45,191 nucleotides of DNA. Source: Bacteroidia bacterium (lineage in GTDB: Bacteria; Bacteroidota; Bacteroidia; Bacteroidales; Dysgonomonadaceae). The notes under the pieces are model-generated. The model was not told the origin of the DNA. It worked only from the letters and a program-made list of their open reading frames with translations, and did not search any database. A program made the translations under genes and the position numbers. The DNA is taken from NCBI GenBank assembly GCA_030538215.1, contig JAUNUM010000010.1, forward strand, positions 1-45,191, given 5' to 3'. Shown piece after piece: positions 35,208 through 43,244 of this stretch. Position 1 is the stretch's first letter. The number at the start of each line of letters is the position of its first letter.

Positions 35208-35233
35208 TAAAGACGTAATGCATCGCGTCTCTA
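35208..35233. repeat. Dispersed palindrome, family A, copy 5
   Basis: TTTAAAGACGTAATG faces CATCGCGTCTCTAC; the stem is imperfect (one mismatch, one G-T) but has the same AGACG/CGTCT arms. It lies in the gap between E2 and E3. Three copies of ATCGTAA follow at 35235-35262, just before the E3 start codon. Confidence 0.65.
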
Positions 35234-35270
35234 CATCGTAAATCAAAAATCGTAAATCGTAAATTAAAAT

Positions 35271-36968
35271 ATGGCTCACGAAATTATTATGCCCAAAGCC
35301 GGAATCGATATGACCGAAGGGCAAATTGTAAAATGGTTAAAGAAAGAAGGCGATCCTGTAACCGAAGGTGAAATTATCCTCGAGATCATGACCGATAAAA
35401 CCAGCATGGAACTCGAAGCGGAAGCATCGGGTGTGTTGCTGAAAATTCTTCGTCACGATGGAGATACCGTTCCGGTAACGGAAATTATCGGTTATATCGG
35501 ACAGGAAGGCGAAGAAATCATTCCGCAGGAAGTAGAAAAAAAACCGGTGGAAGAAGATGTTGTGGATAAATCCATGACACGACTTGAAGACTCCTACAAT
35601 GTAATTGTTATTGGTGGAGGACCTGCCGGATACGTGGCTGCAATTCGCGCTGCGCAGCACGGTGCAAAAGTAGCCATTGTTGAGAAAAAAGAATTCGGTG
35701 GAACCTGTCTCAATTTAGGATGTATTCCCACCAAAGCTTATCTCAAAAGTGGTGAAATTATCCAAGGAATGGAAATGGCCGCATCACGAGGTATTATTTT
35801 CGAGAGCACAAACTACAAAATAGACATGCCCAAAGTGGTGCAGCACAAAAACACGGTAGTAAAAAAACTGACGAGTGGGGTGGAAGCGCTGCTGCGAAGC
35901 AATAAAGTGGATATTTTTAAAGGAGTTGCCAAAATCAACAAGAATAAAGATGTGGTAGTTGATGATTCCACGGTAATTAAGGGTGATAAGATTATTTTAG
36001 CCGGAGGCTCCAAAGTATCCAGAATAAATATCCCGGGAGTTGATAATCCCAATGTTCTTACCAGCGATGATTTGTTGGCACTGGAAGTGTTACCCGAAAC
36101 CCTTGCTGTAATTGGTGGAGGAGTTATCGGTATAGAAATGGCACAGGCTTTTGAAGCGCTTGGAACAAAAATTACTGTTATCGAAATGATGGACAGAATT
36201 ATTCCGGCTGTTGACGGTGAAGCATCGGAATTACTCACCAAGCTGCTGAAAAAGAGAGGTGTGAAGATAATGACTTCTACAAAAATTACTGAAATTGCTG
36301 ATAAAAAGGGCAAAGTGGAAGTTAAAACCGAAGGTGGTGAGTCTGTTATTGCCGATAAAGTGCTTATTTCTATTGGACGTTTGCCTGATATGGAGGGCAT
36401 AGGCGAAATCCAGTTTGAAATGGAACGCGGTCGCATTAAGGTTGACAAATATATGGAAACCAGCGTAAAAGGAATTTACGCCCCCGGCGATGTAAACGCT
36501 ATTAAAATGTTGGCACACGTGGCATTCCGAATGGGAGAAGTGGCTGCTGATAATGCTGTAAAAGGCAATCATCGTGAACTAAAACTGCATTCTGCGCCAT
36601 CGGTAGTTTATACTCATCCCGAAGTGGCAATGGTCGGTCTGACCGAAGAAGAGGCTCGTGAAAAATACGATATTCGTATTGGTCGTTTCGATTTTGCTGC
36701 TAACGGTCGTGCCATGGCATCGGGAGATAACTACGGTTTCGTGAAAGTTATCGCTGACAGCAAATATGGAGAAATCCTCGGTATTCACATCGTTGGGCCT
36801 GCCGCTGCCGAAATAATCCAACAGGCATCACTGCTTATGGAAATGGAAATTACCGTTGACGAAGTCATCAAAACTATTTACGGACATCCAACATATTCCG
36901 AAGCACTTTTCGAAGCATGTGCCGATGTATTGGGCGAAGCTGTACATATCATTAAGAAACAGAAGTAA
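35271..36968 (+). CDS. lpdA: Dihydrolipoyl dehydrogenase with N-terminal lipoyl domain
   Basis: E3 reoxidises dihydrolipoamide with NAD. The 565-residue protein is about 90-100 residues longer than plain E3 because of an N-terminal lipoyl domain (1-80), with the lipoylated Lys43 in MTDKTSME. The flavoprotein part has the FAD fingerprint VIGGGPAGYVAA (113-124), the redox-active disulfide GGTCLNLGC (Cys146, Cys151), the NAD site VIGGGVIGIE, and the C-terminal GHPTYSE with the catalytic His. It ends the operon, followed by a strong hairpin terminator. Lipoyl-bearing E3 proteins are known from acetoin and pyruvate dehydrogenase clusters. Confidence 0.94.
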   Translation: MAHEIIMPKAGIDMTEGQIVKWLKKEGDPVTEGEIILEIMTDKTSMELEAEASGVLLKILRHDGDTVPVTEIIGYIGQEGEEIIPQEVEKKPVEEDVVDKSMTRLEDSYNVIVIGGGPAGYVAAIRAAQHGAKVAIVEKKEFGGTCLNLGCIPTKAYLKSGEIIQGMEMAASRGIIFESTNYKIDMPKVVQHKNTVVKKLTSGVEALLRSNKVDIFKGVAKINKNKDVVVDDSTVIKGDKIILAGGSKVSRINIPGVDNPNVLTSDDLLALEVLPETLAVIGGGVIGIEMAQAFEALGTKITVIEMMDRIIPAVDGEASELLTKLLKKRGVKIMTSTKITEIADKKGKVEVKTEGGESVIADKVLISIGRLPDMEGIGEIQFEMERGRIKVDKYMETSVKGIYAPGDVNAIKMLAHVAFRMGEVAADNAVKGNHRELKLHSAPSVVYTHPEVAMVGLTEEEAREKYDIRIGRFDFAANGRAMASGDNYGFVKVIADSKYGEILGIHIVGPAAAEIIQQASLLMEMEITVDEVIKTIYGHPTYSEALFEACADVLGEAVHIIKKQK

Positions 36969-36970
36969 CT

Positions 36971-37077
36971 TGACCAAAAAATAATTTTGGTCATAATAAA
37001 AAAGACAACTTTTTGTCATCATTACTATTATGAGAAGAAATCGGGTGGTTTTATAAACTACCCGATTTCTTATTTTT
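36971..37077 (+). terminator. Terminator region of the dehydrogenase operon
   Basis: Three hairpins in a row: TGACCAAAA/TTTTGGTCA (36971-36993), a short GACAA/TTGTC (37004-37017), and a 17-bp hairpin (37035-37051 with 37055-37071, one G-T) followed by ATTTTTAA. The last has the intrinsic-terminator form. It also lies in the path of the convergent DUF4230 gene. Confidence 0.8.
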
Positions 37078-37099
37078 AACTCCAGAACAGAAATGTAAA

Positions 37100-37885
37100 T
37101 CAAATTTCTTTCTTTATTTCTACTTCTGATAATGTTATGTTGTCGCCAATGGAGATTTCTGCTTTCTCGGTATCATCGGGTAAAACATAGTAATCATCAA
37201 TTTTTTCTGCACCTTCCAATTGCCATTTATTCGCGTTTACCATTTCGGTTAGCAAGGTTTTCATTTGCATTGATGCAATTTTCATCAATCCGCTGTGTAA
37301 AGCGGCTTTTTTGACCTGTTCTTTTGCCAGTTCCTGAATGAGTTGAATATCTTTTCGGCTGATGAAGTTAAACAAATCGTCTTCGAAATAATAATAATCA
37401 AAATCAGGATCAAGTGAGAGAATTTCAGGTTTTGGAAAAGCCAGAAGTTTTACTTTTTTGTTTTCGCTATCCACTTCCCATTTGCATTTCTCGATATCGT
37501 ATCCAATTAATACTTTTGCCTTCACGATAACCAATGCTTTTTTGGTAGAAGGGATGAATTTAAGTAGTTTTTTGGTGTTTTCGTAATTGTAAATCTCATT
37601 CAACTGGCCTTCTGCCACAACTATTTTAAACACCCGGCGGATACTTTCCACAACGGTGTGAGACGTAACATTTGTCGAACTGTTAGAGCTATTTGATTTG
37701 TTGATAAGCTTGAAAATCAGGAAAGCGATAATAGCACCGATAATAGATCCAAAAATCAGAAATCCCAGCGTGTTGTTTCCCGAACCTACATAATTCGACC
37801 GAAAAAAAGTAGAATAAATAAATCCGATGAGTATAAATAAAAGCAGGGCAACTGCAATCCAAATGATAATTTTAAATTTTTTCAT
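37100..37885 (-). CDS. DUF4230 domain protein
   Basis: The 261-residue product has two hydrophobic segments (about residues 5-25 and 40-60), then a Ser/Asn linker (NKSNSSNSSTN) and a DUF4230 domain. Typical stretches are KALVIVKAKVLIGYDIEKCKWEVD and FPKPEILSLDPDFDYYYFEDDLFNFIS. The domain is predicted extracytoplasmic and of unknown function. It is a single-gene unit with a good promoter. Confidence 0.85.
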   Translation of the reverse strand: MKKFKIIIWIAVALLLFILIGFIYSTFFRSNYVGSGNNTLGFLIFGSIIGAIIAFLIFKLINKSNSSNSSTNVTSHTVVESIRRVFKIVVAEGQLNEIYNYENTKKLLKFIPSTKKALVIVKAKVLIGYDIEKCKWEVDSENKKVKLLAFPKPEILSLDPDFDYYYFEDDLFNFISRKDIQLIQELAKEQVKKAALHSGLMKIASMQMKTLLTEMVNANKWQLEGAEKIDDYYVLPDDTEKAEISIGDNITLSEVEIKKEI

Positions 37886-37953
37886 TGAGCTTTCGTCTGT
37901 TTAAGTAAGCATGGTAAACATTACAATAAATTCTTTACCACTTTATCTACGGG

Positions 37954-37986
37954 CAAAGTTAAGAAAAACTTTCCCTTAAGAACAAA
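37954..37986 (-). promoter_or_regulatory. Promoter of the DUF4230 gene
   Basis: On the minus strand TTTG (complement of 37983-37986), 21-bp spacer and TAACTTTG (complement of 37954-37961). It fits the Bacteroidetes pattern and would give a leader of about 60 bases. Confidence 0.75.
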
Positions 37987-38037
37987 GGAGTTATCAAATA
38001 TTCTTCTTTATACTCTAAGTTTAATCCTAAAAATAGG

Positions 38038-38067
38038 ATTGAAATTGGTTATTTTTATGTAAATTTG
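38038..38067 (+). promoter_or_regulatory. Promoter of carB
   Basis: ATTG at 38038-38041, 18-bp spacer and TAAATTTG at 38060-38067. Transcription would start near 38073, leaving an unusually long leader of about 185 bases before the carB ATG. Confidence 0.65.
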
Positions 38068-38125
38068 CAAACTAAAACGGTGAATGTATAAACACTCCTT
38101 ATCTTTTTGGTTTCATAATTCATTC

Positions 38126-38146
38126 GTTGATTTACTTCAAATCAAC
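38126..38146 (+). other. Hairpin in the carB leader
   Basis: GTTGATTT (38126-38133) and AAATCAAC (38139-38146) form an 8-bp stem with a 5-base loop, about 55 bases into the leader. There is no U-run behind it, so it is not a plain terminator. Its role is unknown. The rest of the gap 37886-38257 shows nothing else besides the two promoters. Confidence 0.35.
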
Positions 38147-38257
38147 AAATCACTTAATTACTTAGCTTACTTACAAGATTTCTGCCGCAGTGTGGAGATT
38201 GGAAACTTGTATATATACGAAAAATTGGTTTCAAAATAAATAAAGAAGATCATCCAA

Positions 38258-41200
38258 ATGGACAAATCAATTAAAAAAGTTATTCTGTTAGGCTCAGGAG
38301 CCTTAAAAATTGGGCAAGCAGGTGAATTTGACTACTCGGGCTCACAAGCTTTAAAAGCTTTGCGGGAAGAAGGCATCAATACGGTGCTCATAAATCCCAA
38401 TATTGCAACTATTCAAACTTCAGAGGGCGTGGCGGATACAGTTTATTTTCTTCCGATAACGCCCTTTTTTGTGGAAAAAGTTATCGAGAAAGAAAAGCCT
38501 GATGGTATTTTGCTGGCATTTGGCGGGCAAACAGCGCTGAATTGCGGAACAGAACTTTACCAAAGTGGAGTGCTGGATAAATACGATGTAAAAGTGTTGG
38601 GAACTTCGGTAGAAGCTATTATGATTACTGAAGACCGCGATTTATTTGTAAAAAAGCTCAACGAAATAGATGCTAAAACTCCGGTTTCACAAGCGGTAGA
38701 AAGCATGGAAGATGCGTTGGCTGCCGCTCGTAGAATAGGTTTTCCTGTTATGGTTCGCTCAGCTTATGCGCTGGGTGGATTAGGATCCGGTATTTGCGAA
38801 AACGAAGAGCAGTTTCGCCATTTGTGTGAAAGTTCGTTTTCGTTCTCGAACCAGATTTTGGTTGAAGAGAGCCTGAAAGGATGGAAAGAGATTGAATTTG
38901 AAGTTATTCGCGACAAAAATAACCATTGTTTCACCGTTGTCCCGATGGAAAACTTTGATCCGTTAGGAATACACACGGGTGAAAGTATTGTGGTAGCACC
39001 CATTATAACGCTTAGCAAAGAACAAATTGCTTTGTTGGAAGATATCGCCCGCCGCGTTGTGCGCCATATCGGAATTGTGGGTGAATGTAATATTCAGTAC
39101 GCGTTTAATGCGGAAACCAACGATTATCGAATTATCGAAATAAATGCCCGCTTGAGCCGTTCGTCAGCGTTAGCTTCAAAAGCATCGGGATATCCCTTGG
39201 CGTTTGTGGCAACCAAATTAGCGTTGGGCTACTCACTCGATCAGATTGGCGAAATGGGAACACCCAATTCGGCTTACGTGGCGCCATCGGTAGATTATAT
39301 GATTGTGAAAATTCCACGTTGGGATTTATCGAAATTTGCCGGAGTGAGTCGTGAGATTGGCTCCTCAATGAAGTCTGTAGGTGAAATCATGTCTATCGGA
39401 CAATCGTTTGAAGAAATTATTCAGAAAGGATTGCGCATGATAGGGCAGGGAATGCACGGTTTTGTGGGCAATAACGATATCACGTTTGATAATGTAGAAG
39501 AAGCTCTTGCAAATCCTACCGATTTACGCATTTTTGCCGTTGCCGATGCTTTTGAAAAAGGATATTCGGTAGATCAAATTGAAGCGTTGACCAAAATTGA
39601 TAAATGGTTTCTAAAGAAACTGGAAAATATTTATAATTATACGCACATTCTTTCTCAGTACAAGAAAGTTGAAGACTTGCCGAAAGATGTACTGGCAGAA
39701 GCAAAACGATTAGGATTCTCTGATTTTCAAATTGCTCGTTACGTGGAAAGTCCACAAGGAACAATGGAGAGTGAATTGATTCGCGTGCGTGAATATCGCA
39801 AGAAACTGAATGTTCTGCCCGTTGTTCGTCGTATCAATACAGTTGCTTCGGAAGAACCCGAAAAAACAAATTATCTTTATTTCACATACGGTTCCGATAA
39901 AGCTTATAAACTTACGAAATCCAACAAAGAAGTGATTATTGTGTTGGGCTCGGGAGCGTATCGCATCGGTTCGTCGGTGGAATTTGATTGGTGTTCGGTA
40001 AATGCCGTTGAAACTGCACGCAAATTGGGTTACGAATCAGTTATGATTAATTATAATCCTGAAACGGTTTCAACCGATTATGATATGTGCGACAGGCTTT
40101 ATTTCGATGAACTCTCGTTTGAGCGAGTACTGGATGTTGCCGATATTGAAACACCAAAAGGAGTCATAGTTTCCATGGGAGGTCAGATTCCGAATAATCT
40201 GGCCATGAAGCTACACAGACAAAATGTACCCATTTTGGGAACATCGCCCGAATCTATCGACCGGGCAGAAAACCGACATAAATTCTCTGCTATGCTCGAT
40301 AGTCTGGGTATCGATCAACCGCGATGGAAAGAACTTTCGAGCTACGATGAAGTAGATGATTTTGTGGATGAGGTTGGTTTTCCGGTGCTTATTCGTCCTT
40401 CGTACGTGCTTTCGGGGGCAGCTATGAACGTGTGTTACGATAAAGAACAAATGCATCGGTTTTTGGAAATGGCTGCCAACGTGTCGAAAGAATATCCGGT
40501 GGTAGTTTCGGTTTTCATGCAAAATGCCAAGGAGATTGAGTTCGATGCCGTGGCTAAAGATGGTGAAGTGGTGGAATATGCCATTTCGGAACACGTGGAG
40601 TTTGCCGGAGTACACTCGGGCGATGCCACGCTGGTTTTCCCAGCGCAAAAAATCTATTTCGAGACCATGCGCCGCATCAAGAAAATATCTCGTCAGATTG
40701 CCAAAGAATTAAAAATAAGCGGACCGTTTAATATTCAGTTTCTAGCTAAGAACAACGAAATAAAGGTGATTGAGTGTAACCTGCGAGCATCACGTTCGTT
40801 TCCATTCGTGTCAAAAGTTATTAAGCATAATTTTATTGATACGGCAACCCGCGTGATGTTGGGAGCATCTTATGATAAGCCGGACGGTACGGTTTTCGAT
40901 TTAGATCATATCGGTGTGAAATCATCCCAATTCTCGTATTCTCGTTTACAAAAATTTGATCCAATTTTGGGTGTGGACATGGCATCAACAGGAGAAGTAG
41001 GCTGCATTGGCGACGATTTTAACGAAGCCATTTTGAAATCGATGCTTTCCGTGGGATACAATATTCCGAAGAAAGGAATTTTGATTTCATCGGGGGAAGT
41101 AAAGTCAAAAGTAGATTTGCTGGAAGCTTGTAAACTGCTTCACGCCAAAGGCTACGACTTATACGCAAGCCACGGAACGCAAAAGTTTCTTACCGAAAAT

Positions 41201-41470
41201 GGTGTGAAAGCTACTGAAGTAGCGTGGCCCGACGAAGAAGGGGAACATAATATTCATGATATGATTGTAAACAAGCAGTTTGACTTGATTATTAATATTC
41301 CCAAAGATATTACCAAGCGTGAGCTTACCAACGGGTATATTATCCGCCGTGGTGCTGTGGATTTCAATATTCCGCTTATTACAAATGCTCGCTTGGCATC
41401 GGCTTTTATTACGGCTTTCTGTACGTTGGATGAAGAGCAATTGAAAATTAAAAGTTGGCAGGAATATTAA
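38258..41470 (+). CDS. carB: Carbamoyl-phosphate synthase large subunit
   Basis: CarB makes carbamoyl phosphate for pyrimidine and arginine synthesis, using ammonia passed from the CarA glutaminase. The 1070-residue protein has the standard layout: N-terminal PreATP and ATP-grasp domain (VILLGSGALKIGQAGEFDYSG at 8-28), the oligomerisation region, the second ATP-grasp unit (VIIVLGSGAYRIGSSVEFDW) and a C-terminal MGS-like regulatory domain (KKGILISSGEVKSKVDLLEACKLLHAKGYDLYASHGT). carA is not adjacent, so the two subunit genes are split. The N-terminal start fits the family. Confidence 0.97.
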   Translation: MDKSIKKVILLGSGALKIGQAGEFDYSGSQALKALREEGINTVLINPNIATIQTSEGVADTVYFLPITPFFVEKVIEKEKPDGILLAFGGQTALNCGTELYQSGVLDKYDVKVLGTSVEAIMITEDRDLFVKKLNEIDAKTPVSQAVESMEDALAAARRIGFPVMVRSAYALGGLGSGICENEEQFRHLCESSFSFSNQILVEESLKGWKEIEFEVIRDKNNHCFTVVPMENFDPLGIHTGESIVVAPIITLSKEQIALLEDIARRVVRHIGIVGECNIQYAFNAETNDYRIIEINARLSRSSALASKASGYPLAFVATKLALGYSLDQIGEMGTPNSAYVAPSVDYMIVKIPRWDLSKFAGVSREIGSSMKSVGEIMSIGQSFEEIIQKGLRMIGQGMHGFVGNNDITFDNVEEALANPTDLRIFAVADAFEKGYSVDQIEALTKIDKWFLKKLENIYNYTHILSQYKKVEDLPKDVLAEAKRLGFSDFQIARYVESPQGTMESELIRVREYRKKLNVLPVVRRINTVASEEPEKTNYLYFTYGSDKAYKLTKSNKEVIIVLGSGAYRIGSSVEFDWCSVNAVETARKLGYESVMINYNPETVSTDYDMCDRLYFDELSFERVLDVADIETPKGVIVSMGGQIPNNLAMKLHRQNVPILGTSPESIDRAENRHKFSAMLDSLGIDQPRWKELSSYDEVDDFVDEVGFPVLIRPSYVLSGAAMNVCYDKEQMHRFLEMAANVSKEYPVVVSVFMQNAKEIEFDAVAKDGEVVEYAISEHVEFAGVHSGDATLVFPAQKIYFETMRRIKKISRQIAKELKISGPFNIQFLAKNNEIKVIECNLRASRSFPFVSKVIKHNFIDTATRVMLGASYDKPDGTVFDLDHIGVKSSQFSYSRLQKFDPILGVDMASTGEVGCIGDDFNEAILKSMLSVGYNIPKKGILISSGEVKSKVDLLEACKLLHAKGYDLYASHGTQKFLTENGVKATEVAWPDEEGEHNIHDMIVNKQFDLIINIPKDITKRELTNGYIIRRGAVDFNIPLITNARLASAFITAFCTLDEEQLKIKSWQEY

Positions 41471-41541
41471 AAATATACTTGAGTTTCTGACAGTCAGAAT
41501 GATGTTTTTAACAATTTAATTTATTTTCACATCCATACGGG

Positions 41542-41570
41542 TTGTAATTATTTTCTTATTTCTATCTTTG
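41542..41570 (+). promoter_or_regulatory. Promoter of the SPOR lipoprotein gene
   Basis: TTG at 41542-41544, 18-bp spacer and TATCTTTG at 41563-41570; the ATG follows at 41610. Confidence 0.65.
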
Positions 41571-41609
41571 CTTTTAGTTTTGATATTTTGAATAATAAAA
41601 AATAAACAC

Positions 41610-42122
41610 ATGAAAAAATCAATCTATTTGATGATGGCGCTTTCAGCCATATTGGTTTTAGCAATCTCTTGTAAACCAAAACAAAGTGCATATAAGCAAG
41701 TATATGAAGCTGCCAAGGAAAAAGAAATGCAGCAAACGGCTTCGCAGCCTGTAGTTGTAAAAGATGCAGCCTCTTTGCCGCCGGTTGAAGTTTCGGTAAG
41801 AAAAGAAAAAGTTGAACCTGTTCTCGCTTCAGATGCTGCTAATTTGAAGAATTTCAGCATAGTAATTGCTTCTTTAAGCGTGAAGTTAAATGCTGAATCG
41901 TTGAAAACAAGAATGCAAAACGAAGGTTATCAGGTAATTTTGGCTGAAAATGAGCAAGGTATGTACAGAGTAATTGTAGCAAGCTACGATGATAAAGCAT
42001 CGGCTGCTGCAAAACGTGACGAGATTTATCAAAGATACTCTGCATTGGGAAATACCGATTATTTGAGAAGAACATACGGCGTTCCTTTCAACGATCTTTG
42101 GATTTTGGAAAGACAGTATTAA
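41610..42122 (+). CDS. SPOR-domain lipoprotein
   Basis: The 170-residue product has a lipoprotein signal ending at Cys21 (LAISC), a charged linker (25-80) and a C-terminal SPOR domain (about 85-165: FSIVIASLSVKLNAESLKTRMQNEGYQVILAENEQGMYRVIVASY). SPOR domains bind denuded peptidoglycan at the division site, so this protein probably sits between the outer membrane and the cell wall at the septum. It is a single-gene unit with its own promoter and terminator. Confidence 0.88.
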   Translation: MKKSIYLMMALSAILVLAISCKPKQSAYKQVYEAAKEKEMQQTASQPVVVKDAASLPPVEVSVRKEKVEPVLASDAANLKNFSIVIASLSVKLNAESLKTRMQNEGYQVILAENEQGMYRVIVASYDDKASAAAKRDEIYQRYSALGNTDYLRRTYGVPFNDLWILERQY

Positions 42123-42156
42123 TAAGTACTGGAAGACAGGTCTCCGATACTGGATA

Positions 42157-42182
42157 TAGAGACGTGGCGTGCCGCGTCTATA
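42157..42182. repeat. Dispersed palindrome, family A, copy 6
   Basis: TATAGAGACGTGGC and its near-complement GCCGCGTCTATA face each other. The stem keeps AGACG/CGTCT with a T-G wobble at the sixth pair. It lies 34 bases after the SPOR gene stop codon, ahead of a separate terminator. Confidence 0.7.
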
Positions 42183-42227
42183 ATTATTTAATTCCAATCA
42201 GAAGATCAATTAATAATAAATTAACAA

Positions 42228-42259
42228 GAAGCTGCCTTTGAGTTTGAGGGCAGCTTTTT
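42228..42259 (+). terminator. Intrinsic terminator after the SPOR gene
   Basis: AAGCTGCC pairs with GGCAGCTT, with T-G and T-A pairs extending the stem, then TTTTTC. It ends about 12 bases before the metallo-hydrolase start codon. Confidence 0.75.
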
Positions 42260-42270
42260 CGTGTAAATTA

Positions 42271-43032
42271 ATGATGAAAGTAAAGTTTTTAGGTACCGGA
42301 ACATCAACAGGAGTTCCTGAAATTGGCTGTAAATGTGAAGTCTGTACATCAACAGATCCAAAAGATAACCGATTGAGATGTTCGGTTCAAGTTGAAGTTG
42401 ACGATACAAACTTAATCATCGACTGCACACCTGATTTCAGGCAACAAATGATGGGGTTGCCTTTTAAAAAAATCGATGGATTGCTTGTTACACACGAACA
42501 TTACGACCACGTGGGAGGAGTTGATGACTTACGTCCTTTTTGCAAGTTTGGTCACATCGATATTTTTGCTGAAACCAATGTGCAAAATGCATTTATACAA
42601 AGAATTCCGTATTGTTTTGGAGAAAACAGGTATGCTGGAGTTCCCGATATAAGAATTCATATAATAGAAAATCTTCAACCTTTTTTTATAAAAAACATCG
42701 AAATTACACCCATTCGGGTGATGCATTTTAAGCTTCCCATTTTGGGTTTTAGGATAAAGAACTTCGCTTACTTTACCGATGTGAAATATTTACCGGATGA
42801 AGAACTAAGTAAACTTAAAAATCTTGATGTATTGGTTATAAGCGCATTGCGAAGAGAAGAGCATATTGCACACCAAACATTGGATGAAGCTATTGCTTTA
42901 GCAAGAAAAATAGGAGCCAAGCAAACTTACTTTACACATATGAGTCATCAAATTGGATTACATAAGGATATTAGCAGAGAATTACCACCAACTTTTTCTT
43001 TTGCTTACGACAAACAGGAAGTTTTTCTGTAA
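42271..43032 (+). CDS. MBL-fold metallo-hydrolase (PhnP-like)
   Basis: A 253-residue metallo-beta-lactamase-fold hydrolase. The start MKVKFLGTGTSTGVPEIGCKCEVC, with its Cys-rich segment, and the metal site THEHYDHVGGVDDLR (HEHYDH at 75-80) are typical of the PhnP-type cyclic phosphodiesterase group. DCTPDFRQQM, FTDVKYL and YFTHMSHQ are further conserved ligand segments. Start is ATGATG at 42271/42274; either is possible. A TTG further upstream (42238) lies in the terminator and is rejected. The precise substrate is unknown. Confidence 0.88.
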   Translation: MMKVKFLGTGTSTGVPEIGCKCEVCTSTDPKDNRLRCSVQVEVDDTNLIIDCTPDFRQQMMGLPFKKIDGLLVTHEHYDHVGGVDDLRPFCKFGHIDIFAETNVQNAFIQRIPYCFGENRYAGVPDIRIHIIENLQPFFIKNIEITPIRVMHFKLPILGFRIKNFAYFTDVKYLPDEELSKLKNLDVLVISALRREEHIAHQTLDEAIALARKIGAKQTYFTHMSHQIGLHKDISRELPPTFSFAYDKQEVFL

Positions 43033-43134
43033 AAAACATGTGTTTTTGTATTTTTTAACTACATTTAATGCAGCGTTTTTCTACATTTTTCATCTATATA
43101 GTAAATGAATGAAGAGTTGACAATTTTATTTTTG

Positions 43135-43142
43135 TATATTTG
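43135..43142 (+). promoter_or_regulatory. -7 element for the Tyr/Trp-rich protein gene
   Basis: TATATTTG, an exact match; TTG (43117-43119) lies 15 bp upstream, a short spacing. The leader before the ATG at 43245 would be about 97 bases. Confidence 0.45.
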
Positions 43143-43244
43143 TGGAAGATAAAGCAATAGAGGGTTAAACCAATTGAATAGATTATCGTCAAAGTTTGTA
43201 AATGAATTATTTAAAACAACCAACTAAAATAAAGGGAAAAAACT

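Noticed and set aside
35235-35262. Three ATCGTAA units before the E3 start as a small CRISPR-like or binding array
   Set aside because: The units are only 7 bases, partly overlapping, and are too short and AT-rich to distinguish from slippage next to the palindrome.
35813-36448. A 211-codon minus-strand ORF opposite E3
   Set aside because: It is a shadow of lpdA, with Ser/Thr/Pro-rich composition caused by reading the complementary strand.
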